NCBI GenBank assembly: GCA_036939755.1
Contig: JALLAZ010000250.1
Span: 1 to 18,450, forward strand
Length of the DNA: 18,450 nt
Reading direction: 5' to 3'
Source of the DNA: Stephanodiscus triporus
Lineage: Eukaryota; Bacillariophyta; Thalassiosirophyceae; Thalassiosirales; Thalassiosiraceae
Shown here: in pieces, positions 1 to 8,009 of the stretch
Position numbering within the stretch: position 1 is the stretch's first letter
How the letters are laid out: every line of letters begins with the position of its first letter
Notes under the pieces: generated by a model
Told to the model about the DNA's origin: nothing
Database searches by the model: none
The model's input: only the letters and a program-made list of their open reading frames with translations
Made by a program: the position numbers and the translations under genes

Positions 1-423
1 ACTAAAAAAAAGGCCAAAAATACAACCACGATTAGCTTTATCTCCTCAAATAAATAAGTTTTCCAAAAAAGTCCTACGTTAATGAGATCCCCGAGGTAAT
101 TTTGAATTTTTGCTACTTGGAGCATATCTGTGCGACGAAAATTACAAAAGTTATGGATTTGTAATCCATACTTTTCACTAATGCTGGTATAACACACGAT
201 CAAAAACAACAATTTTCAGAAAGCATGTACTATAGAGGGATGGCTGGCGCGCAATTTGGCTTAGTCTATTATTCCTACGTACCCTCTTTTGTCTGATATG
301 TTTTGGCGCACCTTCATTTTACCGCAAAATTTTGTACTAGAACCTGTGTATGGATTGTACAGAGTGCTGCCATGTTTCACAATAACTCATGAGATTCTCT
401 CACAAATTCATTGTCGTCTCACC
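1..423. other. Non-coding left edge
   Basis: AT-rich DNA without a credible gene. It ends at the ATG of the decayed transposase. Apart from the inverted repeat at 146-175 I see no clear structure. If the transposase belongs to a complete element, its left terminal repeat should lie here, but I could not identify a convincing one. Confidence 0.5.
146..175. repeat. Short inverted repeat (hairpin)
   Basis: TATGGATT (152-159) and AATCCATA (163-170) are perfect inverted arms around a 3 nt loop. AAAAG (146-150) and CTTTT (171-175) extend the pairing with one unpaired T at 151. It lies about 250 bp upstream of the transposase pseudogene and could be part of a transposon end or a chance AT-rich hairpin. 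No function is assigned. Confidence 0.5.
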
Positions 424-1640
424 ATGATCTACAACAAAGGTGGTAAGAGTCGCGCTCGTGAGGCGAAGAGAGTTGCCGGTCTTGTTATGCCTCATCGCAG
501 ATACTCCCATCGTGAGAAGGCCCTCGTCCTGAGAAAAAATCTCCCTTGCTCATGCAGCGAATGAACTCAATGTCCCTTTGAGTTCTATCTACCACTGGTG
601 TGCTGACACCAAGCTTCCCGATTTGTCCACCAATTCAGGTGATGTCGCTGAGAAGACCCAGAATCATAAAGGCCCTGAAGGTTTCCTTGATGACATCAAG
701 GAGGAGCTCATTGAGTTCATCACTGAGTGGAGGGACAGGGGTCTTCCTTTGAGTCGTTTTGCTGTCCTCCAGAAGGCGACTCAGCACAAGCCGGCCTTTG
801 TCGATAAATCTCTTCCTGCCCGCTACATGTGCATTAGTCATTTTCTGCGCCAGAACAACATGGTGCATCAAATCGCAACTCACACGTCACAGAAGCCTCC
901 CGAGGCTGCATGTGAGGATGCTAGATCCTACATACAGATTGTCGTCCCCATGTGTGTGGGTCGTACACATGACCCCAGGTGACCATCAACGTCGTGGACC
1001 AGATGAACCAATTCTATGGTTCGTCCCCCAAGTCGACCATCAATGTTTTCGGACAGCGAACCATCAACATGCGCAAGGGTGCGGAGGAAAGCAAAAGCTG
1101 CACCATAGCATGATGGCCGCTGGCCAGTTCCTCTGGCCCTTAATCGTCTACAAGGGTGCAAAGGGGGGGACAATGGACAAGTGTGAATTGCCCCAGCATC
1201 CCCAAGGTGCTGTCTACACTGTCCAGAACAAGGCCTGGTTCAACGAAGCGGTGATGCTCCATTGGGTGGTGAATGTCCTTGCACCATACATTGCGACGGC
1301 ACCCGTCGGCATCATTCCTATCCTTTTTCTGGACTCATTTTGGTTCCATATGCTTGGCAGTGTTGCCAATGCAATCCAAAGTCTTGGCGTTCAGGCAGAG
1401 TTTATCCCTGGCAGTTGCACCGGACTTGTGCAGCCAATTGACGTCGGGATAAACAAGCCATTCAAGGCAAATATGACAAAGATCTACACCACTTGGTTGT
1501 TGGCACAAGACCCCAACCAACCCATCCGCGCGGCGAAGTGAGAAGACATGTCGGGCTGGATTATCAACGCGGTGGGGGCAATCACTGAGGATATCGTCAA
1601 AAACGCGTGGCGTAAGAAAGGGTACTCATATTACGAGTAG
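424..1640 (+). pseudogene. Tigger/pogo-type DDE transposase, broken
   Basis: Remnant of a cut-and-paste transposase of the Tc1/mariner superfamily, pogo/Tigger (CENP-B-like) branch. From the ATG at 424, an N-terminal helix-turn-helix runs through YSHREKALVLRK and, one frame over, into NELNVPLSSIYHWCAD. A second CENP-B-type HTH follows (FLDDIKEELIEFITEW ... SHFLRQNNMVHQ). The catalytic core shows VDQ (D at 997-999), LDSFWFHM (D at 1332-1334) and QPIDVGINK (D at 1440-1442), so the acidic triad survives. Breaks: one shift in the A-run at 534-539, a second near 975-982, a third near 1083-1115, and an in-frame TGA at 1539-1541 where Arg (CGA) is a natural ancestor. The C-terminus NAWRKKGYSYYE ends at TAG 1638-1640. 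The family call rests on motif order and remembered consensus. No product is expected from this copy. Confidence 0.85.
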
Positions 1641-1679
1641 TCACCCCTTATTCGTCTTATTTGTTTTCATCGATTAATT

Positions 1680-1803
1680 ATAATGTGATTGAATTAAGAG
1701 TATTCTGTTTAATGTTTGGAATAATCATAATGTGATTGAATTAAGAAGAGTATTATGTATTCTTTTTGGAATAATTCTACTTGCATTAAGAGTATTCTTT
1801 ATT
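1680..1803. repeat. Tandem repeat, about 48 bp unit, 2.5 copies
   Basis: Two near-identical AT-rich units begin at 1680 and 1727, each with ATAATGTGATTGAATTAAG, then a GAGTATT-type stretch, then TTTGGAATAAT. A third, partial unit (GCATTAAGAGTATTCTTTATT) follows from about 1778. Unit lengths are about 47 and 51 bp. The repeat lies between the transposase stop and the stop of the convergent ORF, so it may be a shared 3' region. Confidence 0.75.
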
Positions 1804-1806
1804 ATT

Positions 1807-2622
1807 TTATGTCCTTACGGCAAACATATCCCTCATCCCCAAAATTGTTGCGACACAACAGCCAAAGTTGCGATGGTATTTGTGCCGCTTTGCGACACAA
1901 TCGCAGACAGTGCTATCGCTGGAGTAAACCTCCACCATGCATGCGCACAGACCATCGTAATGGTCCGCACGGAAAGAAAGATGCTTGGGTAAGTACCCAA
2001 CCTTGCAAGTGTGGAGTCCCTCCTTGAGGTAATACACCTCGAGGACGTCCTCATCCTCGCCATCCTGCCATGCAAACCTTGTCTTCTGTAAGCAGACATG
2101 GCTTCCAACACGGAGCAACGCCATACCGCAACAAGTGTGGTCACCACACGAGCGGCCACGCTGGAACTTGGTCGTCCCCACAACCTCAACCTGCAATCTG
2201 ACCAAATTTGGGTCCTACAGAAACCCATGAGACTCCACCACATCCAGAACGGGGTCAACACAACGTTTTTTCTCTAAAAACAGCTCCGATGCACAATCCT
2301 GAGTGGCAGTCCACTTGGCACCACCAGAAACCTTCCCTTTCACGCCTTCTTCATTTCCCTCGCCATCTAGAACCACTGCCTCGACTCCTCCCATCTTCGT
2401 ACTCCCCACAATAGCGTCCCCCATCTCCCCGGTGTCCTTCCCCGCCGCCACTTCCCCCACCGCCGCTTCCCCGCTGCATCCTCCCCCCTCCGCACCCGCC
2501 GCCTCATAACCCGGATCGCCGCGCTCAAGCGCAAGGTGCCAAGGACACCACTCATTGCACATTGGGCATGGGCCCTTGCCATTATGTAGGTGCATGTTCT
2601 GCACTTGAATAGCATCGCGGTG
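1807..2622 (-). pseudogene. Cys-rich ORF of unknown family with one internal stop
   Basis: Read on the minus strand, one frame is open from 2622 to a TAA at 1807-1809 except for one TAG at 2215-2217. The first ATG is at 2595. The upstream half starts with a small Cys/His cluster (PCPMCNEWCPWH) followed by a Gly/Ala/Glu-rich low-complexity linker. The downstream half is compact, with RGRSCGDHTCCG, a hydrophobic/charged region and VCDCVAKRHKYHRNFGCC. The total is about 270 residues. The Cys pairs suggest a zinc-binding fold, but I do not recognise the family. It converges on the decayed transposase and could be an accessory ORF of the same element or an independent degraded gene. The continuous frame on both sides of a single TAG argues for a once-coding sequence. 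An upstream exon cannot be excluded. Confidence 0.5.
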
Positions 2623-3253
2623 TTATTCACTCTCTGAAATTGCGCACGCAAAAAAAATTGGATTATTTCTTACATCTGACTAAATACAGGAGTATCACAT
2701 ACCGTTGGAAAGCTCTTAGTTACGCGGAAACGAATATGCTGTTCAAACACCCAATGAGAGAGAAATGAGAAGTGGGGATGTATGTATGATCCGCCTTTCG
2801 CGTGATTCTCTTACCTCGCGTTTCTCTTAGTCCGCGCGTTATACTGAAATACCTATTCACACAAGCTATTGCTGACTAAATTTGCGGAAGACGATGACTA
2901 ATGTATAGAGGATGAAAAGATGTAATGGTATGTATCAAGAACATTGCTTTTTGAAATGTGGGATTCTCGGATGAAATTTCATAATTCTTTTACTCTACGA
3001 AGATATTGACAGGTATCGCAAGAGCAAAATGTTGGTGGTATCTACAGAGGAACACAAGGAGAAATGCGTTCTTTAAGAGTTGTGAAAAAAGAGCAGCATC
3101 AGGAAGCTCAATGCTGTAGCGGGTAAAAATGCTCGAATTGTAAGTTCAGCATTAAATAACGAGAATCCGTGGGGGTCTCGTTTCACCTCACCACCCCACA
3201 ACTCCCACCGAATCAACCTTCCCTCCATAAGCGTTGTTTTTATCTACCCTTCT
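2623..3253. other. Intergenic, no gene seen
   Basis: About 630 bp without a supported gene. Only short open frames occur, including C/T-rich antisense shadows of the downstream end of the peroxidase-like gene. No clear repeat or RNA gene was seen. Confidence 0.5.
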
Positions 3254-4645
3254 TCACCTCAAAAATTCCAAGTCGTCATCATTTAGCGTCTTCCTCTTCT
3301 TATTCTTCAGCAGGCTCTCGTACTTCCCCCCCGTGTACTCCGCCCCCAATTGCGTCAGCGAGTTGTACGCCACCTTCAGGTCCTTCTCGTACAGCAGCGG
3401 CTTCGCGCCGTATTTCGTCACCCAACTCTGGGCAGTTGGCAAGTCCTTCGACAGCAGCAGTCCTGCGATCCAGCCGTACTGAGTCGTGGCCGACGTGGTC
3501 CTTGCGAGGTTCTTTAGAGCCGAGCTAAGCTCTGGTTTCTCCTTCGACACCCTCTTCCCGAACTTGTCGTCGGCGCCGCCGAAGGTGTCGGCGATGTACC
3601 ACCCGTCGTCGCCGCTGACAGTGTAGCTCTCCTCCCCGTCGTCTTGCGCGCCGTCCTTCGCGAGCTCGTTCGCGATGTCCTCGTCGCTCAACGCCTTGAA
3701 TTCTGACATCCGTCCCATCTTCCCCGCCTCCCTGAACTTCGGCTTGCTGTTCGCCTTCCAATCCCCCGCCGGCGTGGCCTTCTCGATGGAGTCGATCGAT
3801 AGCAGGCATCCGAGGAGCGCCGTCATCTCGCGCTCGGTGAGTCCCGACGTGCGGAAGGCGTCGTACACGACGGAGTTGTCGACCTCTCCCGTCAGTAGGT
3901 TCAGCGGGGGCATGGTCGACGGCACCGGCGCCTTGGCCGACGCCTCCGTCCTCCCTAGCTGGGTGGGCAGCACCGGACCGCCCACGGCAGCGACCGCCTC
4001 GGCCCCCGCCAACGCCACGGCGTCGGCGATGGTGATGCTCGATAGCCTCTTCAGGTTCTTCTTCGCCTCGAGGAGGACGTCCGCGCACTCCCTCAGAGCC
4101 GCTGCGTGCGGACTCGCGTCCTTGGTCGCCAACACCGCCTTGATGACGCTCCCGTCCGGCCCGCCCTCGTTTGATTCGACGTCGTACGACAGCGAGTCCA
4201 GCAGCGCCAATTCGAGGAAGTAGGGGGTCAGGCTGGGTTTCTGCAGGAGGGCTCGACGGACCGACTCCCGCAGGGAGTCCACGGCCGACACTCGCAGCTC
4301 CTGATCGCCGTACATGGCCGGGTCGAGGTAGACCCTGGCGGAGACGGGGGACGGGAACGTCGCGGAGGACGCGACGAGGCCGGCGAGGGTCAGGGCGGAG
4401 TCGGCGAGGAAGGCGCGGCGATCTCGGTCTTTGCCGTTTTTGTTGTCATTGTCGTCGTCGTCGTCGTCGTTCCTTCGGCCCATGGAGAGGGGGGAGGAGG
4501 ACGAGGACGACGATGATGGGGACAGTGGATGGGAAACGACCGCTCGCGACGCGATGGGGAGGCTGCCTGAGAAGCCATCGACGAGGATGGCCGAGCAACA
4601 TGTCGTCACGAGGACGGCGACGCTAGTGGCGCGGAAGGATGTCAT
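3254..4645 (-). CDS. Thylakoid-lumen haem-peroxidase-like protein, catalytically dead
   Basis: Single-exon 463-aa protein from ATG 4645 to TGA 3254. The N-terminus has a signal peptide ending near VDGF|SG (Phe at about 25, a relaxed ASAF-type plastid site), a Ser-rich and Asp-rich transit region, then a twin-arginine segment (RRAFLADSA, Arg76-Arg77, hydrophobic stretch, PVSA cut near 103). This predicts import into the thylakoid lumen by the Tat route. The rest aligns by eye with class I peroxidases (ascorbate peroxidase): LTPYFLELALLDSLSYD, GGPDGSVIKA, ITIADAVALAGAEAVAAVGGP and LTEREMTALLGCLLS match the family blocks in order. The distal Arg-Trp-His are Glu145, Leu148 and Leu149, and the proximal His is Leu281, so neither haem ligation nor peroxidase chemistry is expected. 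The plant lumen protein TL29 is a precedent for a non-enzymatic member. The gene is GC-rich and diverges from a second plastid gene. A PSII-repair or lumen scaffold role is inference only. Confidence 0.8.
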   Translation of the reverse strand: MTSFRATSVAVLVTTCCSAILVDGFSGSLPIASRAVVSHPLSPSSSSSSSSPLSMGRRNDDDDDDNDNKNGKDRDRRAFLADSALTLAGLVASSATFPSPVSARVYLDPAMYGDQELRVSAVDSLRESVRRALLQKPSLTPYFLELALLDSLSYDVESNEGGPDGSVIKAVLATKDASPHAAALRECADVLLEAKKNLKRLSSITIADAVALAGAEAVAAVGGPVLPTQLGRTEASAKAPVPSTMPPLNLLTGEVDNSVVYDAFRTSGLTEREMTALLGCLLSIDSIEKATPAGDWKANSKPKFREAGKMGRMSEFKALSDEDIANELAKDGAQDDGEESYTVSGDDGWYIADTFGGADDKFGKRVSKEKPELSSALKNLARTTSATTQYGWIAGLLLSKDLPTAQSWVTKYGAKPLLYEKDLKVAYNSLTQLGAEYTGGKYESLLKNKKRKTLNDDDLEFLR

Positions 4646-4708
4646 GGCTTCGCCCCTTAACCTCTCACGGTGCTGTACAAATTGTTGTGATTTTGGTTAG
4701 GCGCACCA

Positions 4709-4720
4709 AGTGACGTCACT
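4709..4720. promoter_or_regulatory. CRE-like palindrome AGTGACGTCACT
   Basis: Perfect 12 bp palindrome with the bZIP core TGACGTCA at 4711-4718, about 64 bp upstream of the peroxidase-like ATG. In the diatom Phaeodactylum tricornutum, TGACGT-type CO2/cAMP-responsive elements control CO2-responsive plastid genes through bZIP factors. Use of this site here is inferred from motif and position only. Confidence 0.55.
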
Positions 4721-4880
4721 AGGTATCCACAATTCTGCTTTTTTAGATGTCTGTGAGTCAGGGAGTCTGCCATCAACCCGGAAAGATGACTGGAAAAGAT
4801 CTCAGCTGCTACAGGCCCCACGTTTTAGGAATTCCTTTCTTCTGAGAGATCCAAATTAAACAAAAACGGGGCCTACAGTG

Positions 4881-4890
4881 CACGTACGTG
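4881..4890. promoter_or_regulatory. CACGTACGTG palindrome
   Basis: Perfect 10 bp palindrome containing overlapping CACGT/ACGTG half-sites of the G-box type bound by bZIP or bHLH factors in other eukaryotes. It lies near the middle of the divergent spacer. Function is unproven. Confidence 0.35.
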
Positions 4891-5126
4891 TTCGTTCGGT
4901 TCAAACTTCAAATTCTCTGTGTTCTTGCCCCAAGTGCGTGGGTCCGGGTGTCAGCCAGACATAGGATCGTCACGGTGCGGGGAATCCGAGCTGAAAGATG
5001 AGACCATAAATCACAAATTCTACTTCTCCCTGAAGCAAAACACAACCATGGCAAGTAAACACGCACTGAGGGCTTCCTCCAAATTCACACCGTCGTCCGC
5101 CTTTCATGGACCTGTAGAAACTGTCG

Positions 5127-5785
5127 ATGATGCAGCGTCGTGCCGTCGGGAGTTTCGTTTTTTTTGTGAGAGAGGTCCTTCCCCTTCCGGGCTTTCGTCG
5201 GACGCCGCGCGGTGCAGAGGACCTTCTCCCGCCCCCATTTTCGTTTCGAACGGACTCGTCCCCTGCTCGTGATGGATCGCGACAAGGCCATGGACGCCTC
5301 GTTATCCTGCTCTTTTCGCGTTTCATCTATCCCCGTTGATTGTTTGACTGACATCGGTCCTTTCACTCTCTCACTCTATCTATCCCATCCCATCGGCTCG
5401 ACAGTTGACCAAGATCATCGCCGTCGCCCTCGTGGCATCCGCATCCGCCTTCGTCCCCGCCCAGAACGCCCGGGTGCCCACCAAGCTCAACTTCGAATAC
5501 GGCGAGTACGACGGCAAGCTCTACGACCAGGACTCCAAGAAGGACCTCTACAACAAGTGGGACCCCAACTCCCCCCGCTCCACCCGCAACTTCAACCCCT
5601 TCGAGACCTACAAGGGAAACTCCTGCGACGCCTCCGGAATCTACCCCGGCGAGCCCCGCTACAAGGATCCCATCCGCGGCGACGTCAGCTTCGCGATCAT
5701 GATGGCCGAGAAGGCCGACGCCGAGGCGAGGGCGGCGAGTCCCAAGGCCGGGGAGGTTCCCGGATGCCCCGGATGCAAGAACTAA
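5127..5785 (+). CDS. Small plastid-targeted protein, two exons (5127-5165, 5405-5785)
   Basis: Exon 2 opens directly after a CAG acceptor with LTKIIAVALVASASAFVPAQ and has no ATG of its own, so an upstream exon is needed. The best fit is ATG 5127 (or 5130) to 5165, 13 codons, ending at a GTGAGA donor and joining in phase 0. This gives 139 aa starting MMQRRAVGSFVFF. The leader is a hydrophobic signal peptide cut at ASA|FVP (Phe29), the classic stramenopile plastid signature. No second hydrophobic segment is seen, so a stromal or stroma-facing site is likely. The mature part is small, rich in Asp, Tyr, Lys and Pro (YNKWDPNSPRSTRNFNPFET), and ends in GCPGCKN, a CxxC at residues 134-137. I do not recognise the family. 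The redox- or metal-like tail is suggestive only. The exon 2 call is strong; the exon 1 choice is moderate. Confidence 0.72.
5166..5404 (+). other. Predicted intron in the small plastid gene
   Basis: 239 nt from GTGAGA to ..CGACAG. A CTGAC branch-point-like sequence lies at 5348-5352, and a long pyrimidine tract (CTTTCACTCTCTCACTC and on) precedes the acceptor. Weaker in-phase donors exist upstream (for example GTCGGG after MMQRRA), so the exact 5' site needs RNA data. Confidence 0.6.
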
Positions 5786-6401
5786 AACACGAAAAATGGC
5801 CGTTTCGAGTCTCAAAAGGAAGTTGTTGTACCTCTAACCCGAATGTGACATTTGCGACGCATATAATTTGAAAGAGTCATCGAATGATGATATGTTGTAC
5901 AATAGATACCGCACTCATTAATCGCTTTAAAATTTAATCGTCCATTTATTTCTCGGAAATGAAAGTTCAAACAGTATTCGGGTGTAAACTTCTCTATTGT
6001 ATTCTTAATCAATTCCTAGCTATTTCTGTCTGTGTTCGCCATGCCACATCAAAGCTTCGATCATGGCCTCAACTTGTTCGTCCCTTCAGGCATAAGTTTC
6101 CTACTTATTTTTTTTGCAACCCCCATTGACCTAACAAGCTCACCTTATCTGGTTGGGTCAAAACGAGTACCCTGCCCGGCTGGGTCAACCAAACGAGCTC
6201 GAACTTGTCGGGGTGACACTTGCTTCATGTACCCTCTAGAGAATTGGTCAGAGTTACGACAAGAGCTGGCCACAGCCTGGCATCGGGCCATTGCCTTAAT
6301 TGACATCCATAATCAGCAATGGTGCTGTCGCCTGACAAACAGGAAACAAATTACCATGTACCACTTTCAACAACTTTTACAAGATTTTCAGGGCAGACAA
6401 A
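5786..6401. other. Intergenic, no gene seen
   Basis: AT-rich downstream DNA. The only structure noticed is an imperfect direct repeat: GGTTGGGTCAAAACGAG (6151-6167) and GGCTGGGTCAACCAAACGAG (6179-6198). The open frame beginning near 6032 (+) has no recognisable protein features and is not called. Confidence 0.5.
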
Positions 6402-7144
6402 CTAGTATTGTCTTTCATTTATTCCCAAATTACCTGCCTGGGTTTTGGGATTCCAACCCAGTAAACACTCAATCACAATCTTCATGAGATGGTGGTATGC
6501 AATAATTGAACACGCCCCTGGATATGCAAGTCTCTTCCTTTTCCTTAAATTGCAATCCATGATACAATTGTTAAGAAGTTCTTCCTTTGTAGGATCCTCA
6601 AGGTATGGCAATACATGCTCATTGTTCGCATCTGCAAAAAAAATCACACAAAACATTACTTCACCACAAGGAGTAACAGTCAGAAGTATTGATGAATTCC
6701 CCCAAATATCATCATGAGCAAAATGTTGTCATCTATGAAATTTGGCAGCCTCCTTTGTGTACCCGCTTGGTTGACAGGAAGCACTAATGTCAATAAATGT
6801 GCACCACCAGCACCACGGGCTGTCCTACCACTTTCTTTGGCTTGTGTAGCATTCATTAACTCATCAATACTCATCACGGAAATCTTGTCTGCAAGTGATG
6901 TTCCATTTGATGAAGCTCGAAATTTAATCATTGCCATTTGGTAGTTCAAGTAAAGACTGTTTTAATTGAAATTACTCGTACAGATTTTGAGAGGACGAAA
7001 ACTTTGTCTGGACAGACCATGATTTGAGGTCACAACGTTCGTAAGCAGAGCTTGGTAACTTCTCAGCGATTGAATTTGAGCATAAATAGCCAATGCCATG
7101 GTGTCACCTGACATATTTAGTGTCGGAAAGGTATCTGAAACTTC
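6402..7144 (-). pseudogene. Helitron-like Rep-region fragment, decayed
   Basis: Minus-strand fragment that resembles the Helitron_like_N region of rolling-circle transposons. In order it shows LALAIYAQIQSLRSYQALL, NYQMAMIKFRASSNG, MSIDELMNATQ, an in-frame block ending IFGGIHQYF, then in another frame LLTVTPCGEV, VLPYLEDP, KRLAYPGACSIIAYHH and LLGWNPKTQ. These correspond to remembered Helitron blocks: the FRASSNG and DELM motifs, a TxxP strand, YPGACS, and WNP before the Rep core. Breaks are an in-frame TAA at 6962-6964, a frameshift with a likely small deletion near 6683-6690, and loss of the sequence after the WNPKTQ block. The Rep catalytic His and Tyr motifs and the helicase are absent. 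It is non-functional, and no helicase or gene-capture ends were found. Confidence 0.6.
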
Positions 7145-8009
7145 TTAACGCTTTATATCGATTTATGATTGTGAAGTTGGTTGGAGATCAAAGGAAACAG
7201 CAGTGGTTCTGTCAAGCGACAACGAATGCAGCAATGGCAGCAGGGGGGGTTATGGGAATCGCAACTGATTCTTTTCAACTTCCTCCAGCATACTCCATCC
7301 TCTCCGATTGTTTGGTTGGAATATATTCATTATTTTTTAGGCAGGAGAGGAGCAAGAGGTCGTGTTCGGTCGGGGTGGGCAAGTGGATCACATTGTATTA
7401 CTATTCCCACATAGTGAGTAACAATCTAAGGCATCAATTGTTTGGACTTGAAAACTCAAAATTGTGATGTAGCAGCTGCATGTTGTCAGGCTGCCAGCCC
7501 CCACTCGGCAGATAAAGGTCTGTTTACATGAGTACACAAGCGTTGTGTCATTTTATAATAATCTTCAATTTTGTTTGTATCACAGTTTTATTTACATAAT
7601 TGTAGGCCTCATGCACCAGTTTTGTAGGAAACAGGAAACTCAATCATGACTAGAAATTGGACCTCTTAGAAGGAGCCTAACAGCAGAGTTATATTCAACT
7701 TCCTCCTCACAGCTTGATCATCAATTTCGAGCATGGTAGATCAGGGTATGGAAAATGGATCTTAACTTATTACATTACCTGAGCTTCATAGCCCCCCCCC
7801 CCCCATACTGCTCATCATACTACGTCTATTGCTTTCATTCCGACCTGTTTCTGTGAAACATCCCATCTAAAATACTCAGTAGGTATGCACACGACCCGGG
7901 TTTGGGCAGTCCAAACCAAGTAAGCAGACTCAGAGTCGGTTTCTCAAGATTCACTATTCTGAAAGTTTCTTTTTCAATTCACCAAGAGGGAAAACGCCTG
8001 CGAGGATAG
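7145..8009. other. Intergenic, no gene seen
   Basis: No supported gene. It contains a 13-base C homopolymer at 7792-7804 and a short inverted repeat GGTTTGG (7899-7905) / CCAAACC (7911-7917) with a 5 nt spacer, about 100 bp beyond the 3' end of the downstream minus-strand gene. The open frames at 7093-7467 lack recognisable features. Confidence 0.5.

Larger units (their letters stand above)
4646..5126. promoter_or_regulatory. Divergent promoter spacer between two plastid-protein genes
   Basis: About 480 bp separate the ATG of the minus-strand peroxidase-like gene (4645) from the proposed ATG of the plus-strand small plastid gene (5127). Both products carry plastid leaders, so co-regulation from this spacer is plausible. 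It holds two perfect ACGT-core palindromes, listed separately. I see no clear TATA box at a convincing distance. Confidence 0.5.

Noticed and set aside
247..2652. GCGCAATTT near 249-257 and its inverted copy near 2638-2646 as terminal repeats of one transposon
   Set aside because: Only 9 bp match with no target duplication. A match of this length between two several-hundred-base flanks is expected by chance fairly often.
3525..4626. Long open frames on both strands overlapping the peroxidase-like gene
   Set aside because: They are Arg/Gly/Pro-rich shadows caused by GC-rich codon bias. The 463-codon frame has the targeting leader and family blocks.
5212..5871. 219-codon plus-strand frame over the small plastid gene
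   Set aside because: It crosses the predicted intron and reads exon 2 out of frame as an Arg/Pro-rich chain. The other frame has the ASAFVP leader.
6032..6487. 151-codon plus-strand frame
   Set aside because: No domain, leader or repeat features, and it overlaps the antisense Helitron-like fragment.
7093..7467. 124-codon plus-strand frame
   Set aside because: Unremarkable composition with no recognisable motif; likely a chance frame.
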